This document shows positions 12,736 to 14,673 of a stretch of 14,673 nt of DNA, piece after piece (position 1 is the first letter of the stretch; the number at the start of each line of letters is the position of its first letter). The DNA is taken from the NCBI GenBank assembly GCA_041485385.1, contig JBGPJM010000121.1, positions 1-14,673 on the forward strand, written 5' to 3'. Both the position numbers and the translations under genes were made by a program. Origin of the DNA: JBGPJM01 sp041485385. Its GTDB lineage: Bacteria; Planctomycetota; Phycisphaerae; Phycisphaerales; UBA1924. The notes under the pieces were generated by a model. The model worked only from the letters and a program-made list of their open reading frames with translations, made no database searches and was not told where the DNA came from.

Positions 12736-12741
12736 ATACTA
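12736..12741 (-). promoter_or_regulatory. Putative -10 box (TAGTAT) 8 nt before clpS ATG
   Basis: On the minus strand TAGTAT is followed by TGATGCGC and ATG 12727. It predicts a leaderless or near-leaderless clpS mRNA. The palindrome GCGGGGACCCCGC (12763-12775) lies in the upstream region and could be a regulator site. Confidence 0.35.
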
Positions 12742-12832
12742 AGCGCAGTCCGGATGACTCGGGCGGGGACCCCGCGAATAGACTCTCATCATGCGGCGGC
12801 CGCGGCTCATCGCGTTTCGACCGTTCCGCGCT

Positions 12833-13321
12833 TCAACTCCCCTTCTTTTTCCTGCTTCGGTCCCTGGCTAGGGCGTCGTCGAGTAGCCGCCGACTCGCGC
12901 GGAAGTTCGTCGAGTTGAGTGATCCGAACACCGTGGGCAAGTCAAGCAGACCCTTGGCCGCGGCGGCCTCCAACACGGCGAGCGTGCCATAGGCGGCGAT
13001 CCCACGCTGCAGCGCGGCCTGGCGGCCCCGCTTCTCGTCAATCAGCAGCGCATCTGCGTGCAGTTCCTCCGCCAGCGCGATGGCATCGGCCTCACCCGGG
13101 TCCAGCTTCGGGTCGCGCTGGACGTCTGTCGGCGTCCGAATCTCGATCCATCCTGGGAGCTGCGCGACCCATCGGCGCACCACCTCGGGGGTGCCAATAT
13201 CCGAGAGCTCCTGGAGAACCGTTGGAGGTATGAGCACCCGGCCGAACAGCGTGCCCAGCACATCGACGTGTCCGATCAGCACGAGGTAGTTCAGCGGGGA
13301 GGTGTCCGAGACGACGATCAT
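12833..13321 (-). CDS. DUF3368 PIN-domain toxin
   Basis: A 162-residue DUF3368 protein, a PIN-fold family predicted to be a metal-dependent RNase toxin. Acidic residues of the PIN active site are in place: D6 (VVSDTSPLNYL), E38 (PPTVLQEL), E77/D79 (LDPGEADAIAL) and D95 (ALLIDEKRGR). ATG 13321 shares one base with the antitoxin stop (TGATG), so the pair is translationally coupled. The C-terminal tail RDRSRKKKGS is strongly basic. This toxin is typically paired with a UPF0175 antitoxin, as here. Toxicity is inferred from the family. The gap to clpS (about 105 bp) holds no intrinsic terminator, so some read-through into clpS is possible. Confidence 0.88.
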   Translation of the reverse strand: MIVVSDTSPLNYLVLIGHVDVLGTLFGRVLIPPTVLQELSDIGTPEVVRRWVAQLPGWIEIRTPTDVQRDPKLDPGEADAIALAEELHADALLIDEKRGRQAALQRGIAAYGTLAVLEAAAAKGLLDLPTVFGSLNSTNFRASRRLLDDALARDRSRKKKGS

Positions 13322-13584
13322 CAGCCGACGAGCCTGCGGAGTTGTTCGACCTGTGCCGCCTGTTCATCGGGGCTGACCAGATCCTCGGTCACGCCGTGCG
13401 ACTTGAGCAGACCGTCCGTCTGGTACCTCGACAGGCCCAAGGCGTGCGCAAGCTCGTGCTGAGAGAGTTTGCCGCGCCGGTACAGCTCAACAAGCACGCT
13501 CTCCTTCGCCGCCTGGTCTAGGTCAGGGAACTCACGGCGGAGCCGCTCCTCAATATCTCCGGGGAGTTGGAAGGTAATAGACAT
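13321..13584 (-). CDS. UPF0175 antitoxin
   Basis: An 87-residue UPF0175 protein. It starts MSITFQLPGDIEERLRREFPDL, goes on to AAKESVLVELYRRGKLSQHELAHALGLSRYQTDGLLKSHGV (a helix-turn-helix at about 41-63) and ends in a short acidic tail. Members act as the DNA-binding antitoxin of DUF3368 PIN toxins. ATG 13584 is preferred over the in-frame TTG 13599: GAGG (13594-13591) lies 6 nt upstream and the conserved domain starts with MSITF. A -10-like TACGCT lies 15 nt before it. Expected to repress its own promoter by analogy with type II antitoxins. Confidence 0.88.
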   Translation of the reverse strand: MSITFQLPGDIEERLRREFPDLDQAAKESVLVELYRRGKLSQHELAHALGLSRYQTDGLLKSHGVTEDLVSPDEQAAQVEQLRRLVG

Positions 13585-13599
13585 GCTGGACCTCGCCAA

Positions 13600-13605
13600 A
13601 GCGTA
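13600..13605 (-). promoter_or_regulatory. Putative -10 box (TACGCT) of the UPF0175/DUF3368 pair
   Basis: On the minus strand GGGC-TACGCT-TTGGC precedes the Shine-Dalgarno GAGG and ATG 13584. The same hexamer precedes the ABC ATPase gene. No clear -35 is seen. Confidence 0.35.
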
Positions 13606-13681
13606 GCCCTCACACGCTTGATTCGATGCCTGGACGACGCGATGGCCCGCGTTGCCCTTCTCCCTTCTCCGCCCGCGATCC

Positions 13682-14580
13682 TCACTTCCCCCCGAACGCC
13701 CCCTCCGCCACCTCGATCGCCCTCCCTAGCGCCGCCGCCTTGTTCACCGTCTCCTGGTATTCCGCGCCGGCCTCCGAGTCGGCGACGATCCCCCCCGCGG
13801 CCTGCACGTGGTACATCCACGTCCCGTTCTTCCCGCTCCCGCCTTCGCGCAGGGCTGTCGGCACCACCATCGTCCGCAGGGCGAGCGCCATGTCCATGTC
13901 CCCGTCGAGCCCCACGTACCCCATGCCGCCGCCGTAGGGGCCGCGCCGCACCGGCTCCAGCTCGTCGATGATCTGCATCGCCCGAACCTTCGGCGCCCCC
14001 GAGATCGTCCCCACCGGCAGCGTCGCCCGCAGCGCGTCCCAGGCGTCCAGCCCGTCGCGCAGCCGCCCCGTCACCGTCGAGGAGATGTGCATCACGTGGC
14101 TGTACCGCTCCACCTCCATCACCGCCGGCAGCTCCACGCTCCCCGGCGCGGCCACCTTGCCGACGTCGTTGCGCCCCAGGTCCACCAGCATGATGTGCTC
14201 GGCCCGCTCCTTGGGGTCCGCCAGCAGCTCGCGCTCCAGCGCCGCGTCTTCCTCCGGCGTAACGCCACGACGGCGCGTCCCCGCCAGCGGCCGGTTGGTC
14301 ACGATCCGCGAGCCGTCGGGCCTCGTGCGCACGCGGCAGAGGATCTCCGGGCTCGACGCCACCAAGATGCACCCCTGGGCCTGCATGTACACCATGTACG
14401 GGCTGGGGTTCACCACCCGCAGCGCGCGGTAGACGTCGAAGGGGTCCGCGCCCGAGCGCTTCTCGAACCGCTGCCCCAGCACGACCTGGAAGACATCCCC
14501 CGCGCGGATGTACTCCAGCGCCCGCGCCACCATCGCAGCGTGCTGCGCCTTCGTCGTGTTCGACGCCATCGGCACGCCGC
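13682..14580 (-). CDS. trpE: Anthranilate synthase component I, C-terminal part (cut by contig end)
   Basis: About 299 residues of the chorismate-binding catalytic domain of TrpE, which converts chorismate to anthranilate with ammonia supplied by TrpG, the first step of tryptophan synthesis. Motifs in order: YIRAGDVFQVVLGQRF, NPSPYMVYM, SSPEIL, RPLAGTRRRG, EHIMLVDLGRNDVG, SHVMHISSTVTG, PVGTISGAPKVRAMQIIDEL, GGGMGYVGLDGDMDMALALR and VQAAGGIVADS, with the metal- and chorismate-binding residues in place. The real N-terminal part (about 200 residues with the Trp-feedback site) lies beyond the window. The frame runs into the C run at 14582, so the GTG at 14575 is not a true start. No trpG or trpD is seen downstream; the next minus-strand gene is the antitoxin after about 75 bp. 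The terminus GAFGGK is normal. Confidence 0.92.
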
Positions 14581-14581
14581 G

Positions 14582-14673
<92 letters not shown>

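Overview
The window is high-GC bacterial DNA. Its gene content points to a planctomycete of the Phycisphaerae type. The signs are a secreted-type protein ending in two dockerin-like DFN..NSQDFFDFLNAFF repeats, a small membrane protein with a CxxCGY..CPECGA zinc ribbon, and several intergenic repeats that I associate with planctomycetes and relatives. Taxonomy is inferred from recognised families, not from a marker gene. The right end (about 14582-14673) is an unbroken C run that I read as a sequencing or assembly artefact, so genuine sequence stops near 14580.

Layout. 1-340: non-coding, rich in small repeats. 341-884 (+): a small membrane protein broken by two apparent single-base losses in G runs. 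1043-2063 (-): a terminator, the 3' part of a dockerin-type gene, then the 3' part of a zinc-ribbon membrane-protein gene in another frame; both look truncated. 2096-2137: a palindromic repeat pair. 2163-5501 (+): nitroreductase; DUF433/DUF5615 toxin-antitoxin pair; FAD-dependent oxidoreductase overlapping an aldo/keto reductase. 5587-7439 (-): 3D-domain membrane protein followed by a DUF58 protein. 7700-10088 (-): tightly overlapping operon TIM-barrel protein > cytidylate kinase > acyltransferase. 10351-11352 (+): orphan MlaF-like ABC ATPase. 11370-12727 (-): ClpS > 2-hydroxyacid dehydrogenase. 12833-13584 (-): UPF0175/DUF3368 toxin-antitoxin pair. 13682-14580 (-): C-terminal part of TrpE, cut by the contig end.

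Most genes are ordinary housekeeping or accessory genes. The main points of interest are: (i) a recurring TAnnnT -10-like box 5-8 nt before several start codons, which predicts leaderless mRNAs; (ii) an A9 run at the end of cmk placed so that a -1 frameshift would fuse cytidylate kinase to the downstream acyltransferase; (iii) a ClpS with Asp where E. coli ClpS has His66, plus an acidic/Gly-Arg tail; (iv) the broken or chimeric genes at 296-2063; (v) a direct-repeat operator-like site before the 3D-domain gene. I see no clear new defence or biosynthetic system. No tRNA, rRNA, CRISPR array or transposase gene is visible.
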